This document shows, one piece after another, positions 1-12,500 of a stretch of 64,000 bases of DNA (the stretch's first letter is position 1; every line of letters begins with the position of its first letter). A model generated the notes under the pieces. The model was not told the DNA's origin. It saw only the letters and a list, made by a program, of their open reading frames with translations, and made no database searches. Made by a program: the position numbers and the translations under genes. Source of the DNA: Spisula solida (Eukaryota > Mollusca > Bivalvia > Venerida > Mactridae); NCBI GenBank assembly GCA_947247005.1, contig OX365945.1, positions 10,918,501-10,982,500 of the forward strand, in the 5' to 3' direction.

Positions 1-348
1 TTTACCAGTTTCATATTGCCTTGTTTTTATGGTAGAGAAATGAGAGCCTGCTCAGATAGCTCGGTTAAGTGCTTGATAGACACCCAGCAGAGCCGTGTTC
101 AATACCTAGGTCAGGCACATCATGTGACATTGACTACAGTTGACATTACACCCGTTGTCAATCAATTACCTTTAAAAATATTTTTACAGTTAATTTTAAG
201 CACATGGTCCAATGAATTGCGCAATCCAATGAATTGCTTGTTATCCTTTGACAAACTACATGTATAAGGCAGAGCAATCTCTGCTCTGGTATAATGTTAA
301 CATTGTTTAATGAACATAATTACATGGTATCATTTTGTTTCGTTTCAG
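1..348 (+). other. Intron upstream of first visible kinesin exon
   Basis: AT-rich sequence ending in the acceptor TTTCGTTTCAG at 338-348. I see no earlier exon; an 83-codon open frame at 16-267 has no kinesin-like content and is treated as chance. Confidence 0.6.
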
Positions 349-552
349 GTGAAGGTCATGTTACGTGTCGTATCAACCAATCACCATGGCGACCAAGCGG
401 CATCAGTTCTAAATATAGACACACGTAACAAACAGGTCACAGTCTACGATCCTGCAGGAAGTGGCTATGCAACCAGTCTGGCTCACAGGAAAGCGGCCAT
501 GGCACCAAAGATGTTTGCGTTTGATGGTGTGTTTTCTCCGGACGATTGCTTG
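349..552 (+). CDS. KIF26: Kinesin exon: motor beta-1 region
   Basis: Acceptor cag before 349, donor GTAAGT at 553. It reads phase 0 to phase 0 and encodes 68 residues from [19 protein letters not shown] to [17 protein letters not shown]. This covers motor strand beta-1, the arm containing the YDPAGSGY segment, and the FAFDGVF element that precedes the P-loop helix region in kinesins. The upstream coding sequence is not in the window. Confidence 0.9.
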
Positions 553-3500
553 GTAAGTTTATTTAATAAGCACAGAATTTTACCCTTAATTCCATCTGTA
601 GGTCTAGGAAATTGCATGGTCTAGGAGATTGCATGGTCTAGGAGATTGCACTATCTCTGTGTATTAAAACTAGAGCAGCAACTCATCTAAATTTTAATAA
701 AAACGTCTGGTGTATATATTGCATTGTATCCCTGGAATTATTTTATCCATGCTTTTAATCAAATGTCTGGATTACATATATCACCCGTGTGCCTTAATGT
801 AGATCTATTGTATGTGAACTTTGACCATGTTTTAATGTTATTCAATCTAGAATATGGAATATCTCTCTCTCAACCTCAGAGTAAGTAAACTTTGGACTGA
901 AATATAGATGGATTTTCAGTCCAAAGTTCCAAAGCTAAGGAAATCAACATTTCTTCAAATGGTGTCGTTATTTAGTTTTAAAAATGAACTGCCTATTTAA
1001 CTCTGAGTAAAAGAGATGGACTGTTTTGAGTACAGGAGGTTCTAGATTTTGTTTTTAGCAATCACCTATTTTAAACAGCCACATTTGAAGTTTATATACC
1101 AGGTACTGTTTTATCAAAGCACTTATGGAAATTTTAAATTTACATTCAATTTTAAATCGTTTGTAGCTCTTTAACTGCCACAAATTGTGCAAAGGGTTGT
1201 TCAGTATTAATCACTGAGTTCAGTCAAGGAACTCATACAAACCGTACATTTCACTAATGTATAGGTTTTGAAGAATAATTATTAATTTAAATTTGAACGT
1301 AAAGTTACGATTTATGTAAGTGCTTTGATAAAACAGTACCCTAGACTGACTGATTTAAAACAGGCAAGACTGTATTTATTTAAGCTCTACTAAGTATGTT
1401 ATACAAAAAACATGTTAAGGTAATTGTTTATTGAATGTTTGTATAGAAGGTATATATGAAATTATCCAGGTAAATTTCTGGGTTTCTTACCTGACTGTAT
1501 TAAGTTCATTAGTGTAATCTATAACACACGTAGCAACCAGTTCACTTATTGATTGTGCTGGGTTTAATTAAGGGCAAAAAATCCACTTTCTTTTCATAAA
1601 AAAACAAGTTGTTAACTTATTATAACTTGATGAACACAAATTGCCTGCAATCCTTGTTCCAATTAGTTGAAAATTACATCTTTATATATTTTTACAAAAC
1701 ACAGCTAGGATCAGGGAAAATCTGCATCGGGCTTTGATCTGGTTATAAAAAGTGAAAATTGTAACACTTTTATTTTGTATATCAAAGAAGTATTGAAAGT
1801 TTATTCACATAATAAATGTATGTGTCTTAATTTAGAATTGATCTCTTTGAAATTGAACAAGACAGATCAAAGAGAAGTCATGTTTATTAGTCAAGTTAAT
1901 TAGTCTGTGCTCCAAGTTATATTTGGTGTCTTGTGTGCATATATGTCTTCCAGACAAAATAATTAATTACTTAATTTATTGCGCTGAACTAGAGCAATAA
2001 TGTACATGATTCCTTCGCCCAATGTACCTAATATAGTCTTGATTCCAATCTATCCACGCATCCCTACTTATCGACCTGGTTAAATAGATATTGCTAAACT
2101 TCTATTTTGTATTTATTATCAAAATTTTACTGATATGTTCGTCAATAACTTGGAAATGTTCCAAAGATTTCTAATGCTAGTCTTTGAAAGTTACAAAATC
2201 TCCACAGTCACATGACTTCTCAACTGTCACATGACTTCTCAACTGTCACATGACTTCTCAACTGTCACATGACCTCTCAACTGTCACATGACTTCTCAAC
2301 TGTCACATGACCTCTCAACACTTGTACGACCTCTCAACAGTCACATGACCCTTGGATATAGCTTAGTACCATTCTTGGAATTTGAAAAGTTGTTGGTTTT
2401 GACAATACGTTGACTTTGTAGCTGATATTCTGTATAATTAACACCATGTTGTATATATTACAGACTGAAGTATGTTCAGGTAGTCTACCAGAGATTATAC
2501 AAGGTGTGGTCGCTGGTACTGATGGTTGTGTCTTCAACTATGGATACTCCAAACTTGGTTAGTATGTTTACTTACTTATGCCTGTTACCCCTCCTGGGGC
2601 ATTGGCCACTCACAAGTCTTCTCCAGGCATCCCGGTCCTGTGCTAGCCTCTCCAACTGTGTCCAGGAGTGGCCTGTCCTCTTTAGTATGCTTCGTATGTT
2701 TAGGAACTTCTATTGTCTCATTAGCCTTGTCCTCAGTATTGTTAGTGTTAGATCAAAATAAAGAATTTTGGTTGAAATGGTTTTGTTTGTTGTTTGTACA
2801 TGTATCATTGTGTGTTTGTTGTTGCACATTGATGAAAAATGGGAGTGTGTAGTGAAAATATGCCTCTGAACTCAGAACAAAAAATGCGCCAAAAGCCGAA
2901 CAAACGGCACCAAACGCCAAACAAAACAGAACCAAAAGCCACACATAGTCTGGTGAACATCATTATGTAAGCTTAGAGCTTTGAGACTAGCTGAGCTACA
3001 AACACTGGATGAAAGTCCCTGGTATGAACAAACAGGTCTTTCAACAACATTGAAGTTCCACACCTTTGATTCTCTGGGTTTTAGTTGCTTTTGCCAAAAC
3101 CTTTGAATCTTGTTAATTTATCTTTATAACTTGTTGCACTGAGGCGAATTCTAAATTCCGTTAGATCTGACAAGTGTAGGAGGCTCCTATGAATTAATTT
3201 CCTAAATTTACCGACAAACCACGAAACATTGTTTGCTTCTTGCTGCGTTGTTTATCTAATGGCGGATACTAAGCCTCAGATGACAATCATCTGATTAAAT
3301 TACAATGCTATTCTCATTCTATTGAATTTAATTAATAAATTTCTCATTCGCTTGTAAATTAGATTTTGTGCTAGAAAGCTGTAACTGGCAATGATTGGGA
3401 ATTTCTCAACTAAGTCTTTATGCTAAAAAATAAAAGGCTAACTACACGTTTGAATCATTCAGAGTGACTTCTATCATCGTCACACCACTCTGGTTGCAAA

Positions 3501-6500
3501 CTTGATTCTGTGTCTCCGCATTAATTAGTTGAGAGACATGAAAATCAAATTTGTCCGTCTCACCAATGTTTGCGAGTTCATTATTTTGATCATTCCATCC
3601 CCAAACAAAACATCCCCAAATTTGATTATTTTCCAATACCATGTATTCAAGCCAAGCATCTATGGGACTCTGATTGTATGCTGGAATCTGAGGCCTCCAG
3701 GAGCTTGTCAGTTTATGACATTCATGCTTCTTGTCAAATTTGTATTGGCTAAATTAATCTGTTGTTTGTCAAAATTGTTGTCAGTAGTGTATCCTATTTA
3801 TTTTATTGTTCTGTTGCTCATCAAAGCTGTGGACTGAGTCATCGGAAACACTCACAAAAAACAACTATAATAATTCATGGTCATGAAAGATAAAATTAAG
3901 TTACAGTAAATTAAATTGGAAAATATCTAAATGTTGATTTTTGTTCTTATTTAATTCTTTTTCAGGAGAAACAAAATCCATTTATGGGAAATTTTTATTG
4001 CATTCAATTTGGTTGCCAAACACTTGATTTAATTTCTGATCATATTTTTGTCATTGGAAAAAATAGCGAATCCTTTACCTTTAACAATTAATCCTGAAGA
4101 TTCTTTAGATTTGGACCTAATCAATTAAACATTCAATATTATATTCTATGTCATTGTATGCTCTTGATCACTATAAGTTGCTGTGCTCAACCACAGTTAG
4201 CTCAATTGATAGGCTTTAGTTCAAGTTTTATTCAGGCAGGCCAGGGTCCAAGTCTTAGTGGGGCAGATTTTGTGCATTCATGATATTTGGTTATACAAGC
4301 CTTTTTCTACCTTTAATTCATAATTGAGAAGATGTTTCAGCTGCTCGGGAAAAGCCAAGTTAGTACCCGCGTTAATCGTTGATTAACTTGTTAGATCAAA
4401 TAACCATCATGTACATGTATGACTGAAGAAAACTAAAGGAAAATATCAGTAAAATGATAAAACCAACATAGTTCTTAAATAAAAGCGTGGGCAAGAAACA
4501 ATCCCATATGAAATCACTGTTTTAAACAAGCTAAAAAGTGAAACTAAGATAACATCAAGAAATTTCAACAAAGTATAGTCCAAACATGGGATCTCGTTCC
4601 ATAGCGTAGAATCCTGAGTACGATAGCTTGTGTTTGCTTTGAGACGTTGACGTATCTATTTGCATATATTGGTAGACATTTCTCTCAGGCCTCATGAAAA
4701 AATAGAAAAATAATGTGAAATTTATGTAACACATGATGTGATTCACCAAAAAAACATAGTTACTTGTCCATTTTAAGATGACAACTTGTCTATTTCCTGT
4801 TAGTCTAATGACTGGCTGCCATTGTCGTCTGCTATTAGGTTACCCACAATTCTTGCTGGATAATGGAGGGAAACATGCCATCGTTGTGTCGTTCTGAGAT
4901 TGAATCGGGACGTTCTAATAATCACCGTCAATGGCAGATATGAATAAAACAATATTTTGATATTGTACAGTTTTGTATAGAAATATAATGAAGTGTTTTG
5001 TTATTTGTTAGACATTAGATAGTTTGCCAGAAACTTAATATAGCGGTTTTCCCCTGTATAAAATGTCCCCATTGACTCCCATGTTGATCAAATACTTAAT
5101 TGATGAAATATTTCCTCATAATACATCGGTATTTTGGCATTATGTTAGTATTGATGAATTCTGTTATAACTGGGTTACCTGTGTAAATGTGTGCTGGGAT
5201 AAACATGGATCCTGTGTTGACACAGTCACGACTATAATATGCTTTGAAAGTCCTGCAGTTTGCATGGGTGCAAGTGTTCAGGTATATACCTGATTTCAGG
5301 TTTTTTATTGTACAAACAGTTGGTTATAATTCTACAATATCTATCAATATCTATCATTTCAGGTAAATCGTACACAATGGTGGGTAAGGACGCATCCAGT
5401 CAGACTCTAGGTGTGATACCATGTGCTATATCATGGTTGTTCAAGGTTATCAATGAACAGAAGGACCAGACTGGGGCCAGGTTCTCCGTTCGAGTCTCAG
5501 CGGTGGAAGTCTGCGGCAAACAGGAAGTACTGAAAGATTTACTGGCAGAAGTTGCTCAAGGTAAGACACCCATAAATATTTCAAAATGGACTTGACTATC
5601 ATTTAGCTGGATCAGTCCATTATATTGTTACACCCATCAATATTCCAAAATGGACTCAACCATCATTTAGCTGGATCAGTCCATTATTTTGTTACACCTA
5701 TCGATATTCCAAAATGGACTCAACCATCATTTAGCTGGATCAGTCCATTATATTGTTACACCCATCAATATTCCAAAATGGACTCAACCATCTTTAGCTG
5801 GATCAGTCCATTATTTTGTCTCTCTGTGATAAGTTGACAAAAAAGAGAAAAGTTGGCTGATCCATCCTTTAAATTGGTCTGCTTCATTTATTTTCCAAGG
5901 TTGATCAGGCATCACGGTAATCATTACCTAATGATCATGCTATTTAATTAATGAAGAGTAGCATAAGGGAGATAAACTCAGACAGAAACGTTGATAACTT
6001 ATTGCAAGGATAATGTCCGAGAGTAATCAACTGTGTGATGAGTATTGAGTATCGGAGTACCTGAGTAGAATCTGCTCAGATATTTCATGTTTGTATCAGC
6101 AAGTCCTAATTCTGCATAACAAGCTATCCATCAATGCCAGGTAGAATACGCTCTGTATGTGATGTATGTTGGAATATGTTGTAATTATGTACTTGCAATC
6201 TGATTATGACATGCCAGCTATAATGACAACACTCATCATGAATACTTCCATTCATATAATATAACTTTTTTATACCTTCATAAATTTCAAACCTTATTTA
6301 AACTGTGCACTGTTATTGCTTTCAATTCTTCTTACACTAAAATTGCAGTTATAACCATTAGTTTGACTCTTTACATTAAAATATTTACATTAAAATAGTA
6401 CACTAAAATTATGACTATCGTTAGTTTTAACTATTAGTACACTGAAATTGCAACTATCATTATTTGTTTTAATGCTTAGTACACTAATATTGCAACTGTC

Positions 6501-9500
6501 ATTAGTGTAACTCTGTTAAGTACATTTAAATTGCGACTATCATTAAAAATATGAAATCTTCATTCACTAAGACTTGAGTTTTGTTCTAGACTATTGTATA
6601 TAAATGTTTTTTCGAGTATGTTTTTATTGAGAGAAAACATTTGCTTACAATCTTTGACCTGTCTGAAGGGACTAAAAGCTTTCTAAATTTAGTTGCCGAT
6701 CAATTTGTCAAAACTACATTAAAACCTGGGGTTGGAATGTTCCTGTTGCAATTTTTGGTTACACTCGGTGTGGGTATAAAAGATGATTTGAGGGGAGGGG
6801 GTAGTGATCTTTGGAATGTGGATAATGGTGCCCTGGACCATGTAGGTTGGAGGTAAATGTCAGCAGTGAATGGGACACTAATTGGTCCATAATTTGATTA
6901 AGGGCCTTTTTGACTTGAACTCTTAACAGGAATTAACTAAAAACTGGAGGTAAGTCATTAGTAGGCAGGGTGAACTATGTTGTTATACATTAGTGCCAAA
7001 AACTCGCAACGTGTTTTTACTTCCTTGTGGCTGTATGTGTTATATGAAGGATGATAATAGTTACATGTTTCTTTAATTTAACATTAATTTCCTCCGCCTT
7101 GCATGTAATGTTTATGACAAGAAGTGAAATATATGGTTATTGCCAGGTCTTGCGTCTCCCTGGTCGTTGGGTGGGTGGGGTAAAAGGGGCTGAACGTTCC
7201 GTAGACATTTGACTCTGGTTAGGTTGTACGCATGGGTTTAATGAAGAGTTATGACATTTTGTGTCAATTTGTTTTTAACTCTGCGGACTTTTCCCTGCAC
7301 GGGTTGGCATTAATCTCTATTGTCTGTGAACAAATAGGTTTTAAAGCCTTTCTGATTGTCTGTGCGACGTATCTTGTGATTGACATAAGTTATATAGACA
7401 ACGTTCTCATCCTCGCTACTGGAGATGTATAGCAATGTCTTCTATATTCTTCAAATCCTGGGAGAATTCTAGTGAGCTTCTTAAATCATTTATTCCTATG
7501 AGGGGGCCATAGTTATTTAATCATACCTGAATATAATATGTATCTCGAGCTACGTGAATATAAAACATAAACGCTGAGAATTGTATTTTTTTTTTGCTTT
7601 TTGTACTATTTTCTGTGATGAATTCTAGAGTAAGATGATATATTTATTTAATAGCAGGCTTAAATGTATGAACTATCGTTACACAGTTATAGTAAGTGCA
7701 GTTTTAGGAGTATATGTAGTAAGGGAATATAGGGTAAATGTCTTGAGAATTGGCTCCATTTATTGCTTAAGATTAGTAAATATGACAGTATTGACTTGAA
7801 CCAAAAAAATAGAAAGTTTTATATGACAATGGAATTTGAAACAAAAATTGATAGCACTTCATGAATATAGACTAAAACTTTATAATTATTATTTTTATTA
7901 ACCCTTCACTCCATAGATATGCCCTTCACCAATTATTTTCCAATACTATATATGGAGGGAAGATAATCCAATTACAAAAATGTACTTAAAAAGACACCTT
8001 ATAAAGGGAGATCATTCTTGATATTTGTTCCATAAAGCTGCACCTCGGATACATAAACATAATAGCTCATATAGTATCATAAAAGTGTTGGATGTATGGA
8101 AAATAAAGAGTTAACTTCATGATCGGTCCAACTAAGACTGATTTCCTATTAGTGTCTTGAGTTCACCTTTGACTTCACTGTATGTCCATTGATGTAGGTC
8201 TTGCTTGTTGTGAAATAATGAAACAGTATAGGTTATAGATGATTATTTTGACTACAATTGAGTTGATGTTTACCAGTTTTTGCCAAGCCGAAGATTGTTA
8301 GAGAGGTAATCACTGATTGTAACGGACTCCCCATTAGTGTCATAAACTTCCTGTTACAGGTGTGCCCGTCATAGCCATATAATAAACTCAGATAATATAC
8401 AAGTTATTGTTGAACTGTGTCATAGGGTATGACCTGATAGTAATAATGGTAAATATTATGGCAAATAGCTTTCATCACTAATATTTTGGCGAGACTTCAA
8501 CAGGTCGGCCATTATAGAATTCTTGTATCAACATCATTAAGACTGGTCGTGCACTATCTCAGAATCTCTGTTTTCATCATTAAACAATGCTTGTATGTAG
8601 CATACACGCCCCTTGAGCTCTGGCTGCGAACAGCTTGTGTATTGTTACATACTGTGCTTGCTTGTTGGCTGGATTTCGACTGTTTTCGACTTCTTTGGGG
8701 TAGGAATATATTCTTTGGGGTATGAATATATATGTTTTTAGTACACAATGGATACATTGATTCAAACAATGTGACTTTGGATAGATGACAATATTTACCG
8801 AGTGCTACAATAATTGGATTATATCGTTAATGTAATTTTGCTATTTTATACTATATAGGCACTGGTAATGATTCTAAGGTGTCCATTGTCTAAAGACTAT
8901 AGTAAAATAGAATGAAAGAATTAATACTGGTGATAAATATCATACTACAGACTGACATATCGTGAAATATATTTATCTCTAATATTTTGGCTTAAACATT
9001 TTGCTTGATTGTTTTTTGAAGTAATGCTAATGGCATTACAGTGAACCTGATTGGTTTCATTAAAACATTTTATCAAAATGTAACAGCAAAACTGTTATTG
9101 GAACCATAGATAAAGAAAAAGATAGAGACACTATTAACCCTCAATATTTATTTGTTGTATTATATAATAAAGATAGTACAATATAAAAAAGACAACTCCA
9201 CACGATGCATTTCAACTTATTTAAAAGTCCTCGTCATGTGAATGTGATAAAGATTGGGAAGAGATTGGGAAATTTTCCCTTTTTGCTAGCCAGATTTTAT
9301 TATTGATGCAATGATTTGTCTATTTTCAGGTACTGAAACAGGGGTTGGGACAGCCCCAGGAGTGTACCTTAGAGAGGACCCTATTTCTGGTACCCAGCTT
9401 GAGAACCAATCAGAATTACGGGCACCAACTGCAGAGAAGGCGGCATTTTATCTTGATGCTGCCCTAAATTCCAGAACTCAAACTGGTTAGTTACCTGTCT

Positions 9501-12500
9501 AAATTACACCGTTTTTACAGTCTTAAAATATATCAGTGTTTTTGATTATTGGCAGTTTTTGTGAGTTTAACGGTAATTAGAAACCAATAAGATTACTTTT
9601 TAAGTAGGTTTGAGTCTGTGAGTTCTGCAAATATTATGTTAAAGATTAAAATTTGTAATTACATTTTGAAAATTTTATATCACCGTGAGTCAGCATTTTG
9701 ATCCAGGATCTTAGATGGAAAAAGTTGACGTAATTGGCTCGAAAGAAAATTAATTTCAAAACCTGACGTAACAAAGATGTTTTTATGGCTTTAGTATGTA
9801 TGTAAAATGGTATATTTAGGGTTTTCTTTATAAATTTCAGAAATGTATGTAAAAATACATTCTTATAAAATTCAAAACTTTGACATGATTCCCGGACAAC
9901 GTTGTATTATGTGATAAGTAATAGAACCCATTGGACCTACTTCTGCTTACTTTGGTATTCTTTATGTATGTAGCATTCTGATTTAATTTTGTATTTATGG
10001 TATTATTTCTCCGTTGTTTTTTACGACTATTTGTTATAATTTCATTATGCTATATTTGCAGAGGAAGAAAGTCGATCATCGCATTTGTTGTTCACACTAC
10101 ATGTATATCAATATCGTATTGAAAAGGAAAATAAAGCTGGTCTTCCCGGAGGTATGTAGATTCTAATAATACTCGTGACAATGGTTTACCCTTTCTTACT
10201 GCTGATTGTTTCATTAACCCTTGACTCCATGCACATCCAGTATTCTGATAAGAGATGATCTAGAAATGTTCATATCTCAATGTGCAACTTTAGGTATTGA
10301 GTATCATGAATGGTCTCCCTTGATAAGATGTCTTGTTAGGTTAATTACTATATTTTGATTATCTCCCCCTTCATACTTACTGGAAAATTTTCATTATGTT
10401 CAAAGGGGCATGCCGATAAACTGGAGTGTCTCGGTTTGCATACTACAAAATTGCGTTTATCACTTGCAAAACCAACTATTACCGAAAAGTCAAAGAAGAA
10501 TTTGACTTAAAAATTTACTCTATAATGCGCGCTTCGATATTTTGTATATCAATTTGAATAAAAAGCTTTGACGACACCGATATTTAGTTATTCGTGAAAT
10601 ATTTTGTTTTTACAAACTAGCTGGATATTTCTGAACTTTTTTACAGGGTTTTCATTATTTGACTTAGATTGCATGCCCCTTTCAAAGGAATTAATTATTG
10701 GAAAATTGTTAAAAATGGACATGGAATAAGGTGTGTGATTTGGTGTCCCTATGGAGTAAAGGGTTCAAGTTGGTTCTACTACCTACCATCTAGTCGCTTT
10801 ATTCCAGTCGTAAATAGACGATGTTGTTTTGCATCTATTTCATCTGCCTGTGTGGCCATATTGATTTCTACACTGAAAGACTTCAAGTTATTAAACCTAT
10901 GTAACACTGAAGGTTTAAATAATCATAAAAATACTGCCAGCCTTTTCTGACTCTCACTGCATGTTTCAATTTATGTAGATTTATAAATATGCTTTCATAG
11001 GCATATAGATATACTTCAATTTTGGGGTGCAACAAGTTTTGGAAGAAAATCATTGTTTATAATAATCAATATCAATTTAAAAACAAATGCTTTTGAATAT
11101 AAATGATCAATGTAGTGTTAACAGCCACCTTCTTCAAAAGACCACAATTGATGGCTGCTTGCTTAGATAGGTTTGACTGTAAACAAAATGGCAACCACCT
11201 GCTTATTAAAAGCCAGGTCTAACTTTTCTACCTTCTCTGAAACTCTTCATTTCTCTATAAAATGTCTCCATTACCTTATAGAATGTTCGCTATTGTTATT
11301 TTAACATCATACTCAATAAATCTTCCTTCTCCCAACTATTCCGGTACATTGCCATAAAAATCAATTATATTTATGTCGACGCTAATTAACGTAATTGTCT
11401 CATTAAAAACTGATTTATTAAAAAAACAAGGTTTTGCCATACAATGGATATTATATAAAAATGATGTATGCAGCTTTTCATGTCTGTTCTTGTTTTGGAA
11501 TATTGTTGACCTAGAAACAGTGAAATTGATTCGTAAAACCATATAAGATACAGACTTAAAACAGTGCATGTTTACTTTAAAGTGAAAACAAAATTTCAAT
11601 GACATATCACCTTAAATACTGTGGATATTGAAGCCTGTCCTGAGCTAGCAGAGTTGGTAAAAGTTCTTGAAAGTCAAACAGCTGATCTGTGTTCAAGTCC
11701 CAGGATCTTGCAGATGATCTGATAACTGAATGCCATCATAACACTCGGACGGAACTGAGATAATGCATATCTTGAGTTTCGTCCGAGCATTATGCTGGCT
11801 TTCAGTTCCGTCATAGCAATATGAAACGGTACAAAAACTCTGACGGAACTGAGAAGTGGTATATTGGGATTACTACCATGGTAAACCTTTATACATAATA
11901 ACTAAAATTGATCAACATTCTGCATGATTATTAATATAAAGTTACAGTTATAATTTGATGCTTTGTTGAGAAATGAACAATTCATGCATGTTATAGTTAC
12001 TGTTGTTATACTGTAAATCACATCATTTTCGCCTAACTTTTGTTTTCGCGATTTTTCCGAAAATTTCAATATTTTTTTGTTCTCGAGAATGTTGAATTCG
12101 CATCATTGACCATGTCCAATTCCCGACTTTTTATTGCAAAATCTGCGAGAATAATGATTCTGCATTAGTGAAAGTAAAACACTCGCAAAAAAAGTGATTT
12201 ACAGTATAGTGTAACGTTTTTCCATCTGGCTATTTTTATTCTGAAGAAACATGAACGGTTTGAGATTAGTCTTACTTGTATGAATAATACAAGTTAAAAG
12301 ATAGATAGTATTGTAGTGTATATGACATTACAATATGGTGGTGTAATAATGGAAACATTTTATGATGTGAAAATGTGCGTACCAATGTACACAGATCAAT
12401 GTTCAGAATTAGCCGTATTCTGTGGTTGTTTTGACCATGATATTCTCATACAATAAAAAAGAAATTAAAAATATTTATGATCTGGTGTTTTAAGAACAAA

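Larger units (their letters stand above)
553..2463 (+). other. Kinesin intron, 1.9 kb
   Basis: Non-coding. It contains a three-copy 17-bp direct repeat (about 600-650), a 15-bp-stem hairpin (888-928), a MITE (1102-1340) and a 19-bp minisatellite (2206-2349). The acceptor ttacag ends at 2463. The rest is AT-rich with nothing I can identify. Confidence 0.7.
5561..9329 (+). other. Kinesin intron, 3.8 kb
   Basis: Non-coding. It begins with a 64-bp tandem array (5566-5820), has a diverged repeat with an ACACTAAAATTG..CTATCATTAG motif (about 6330-6550), and a TTAA-bounded MITE (7898-8114). Nothing else was identified. Confidence 0.6.
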
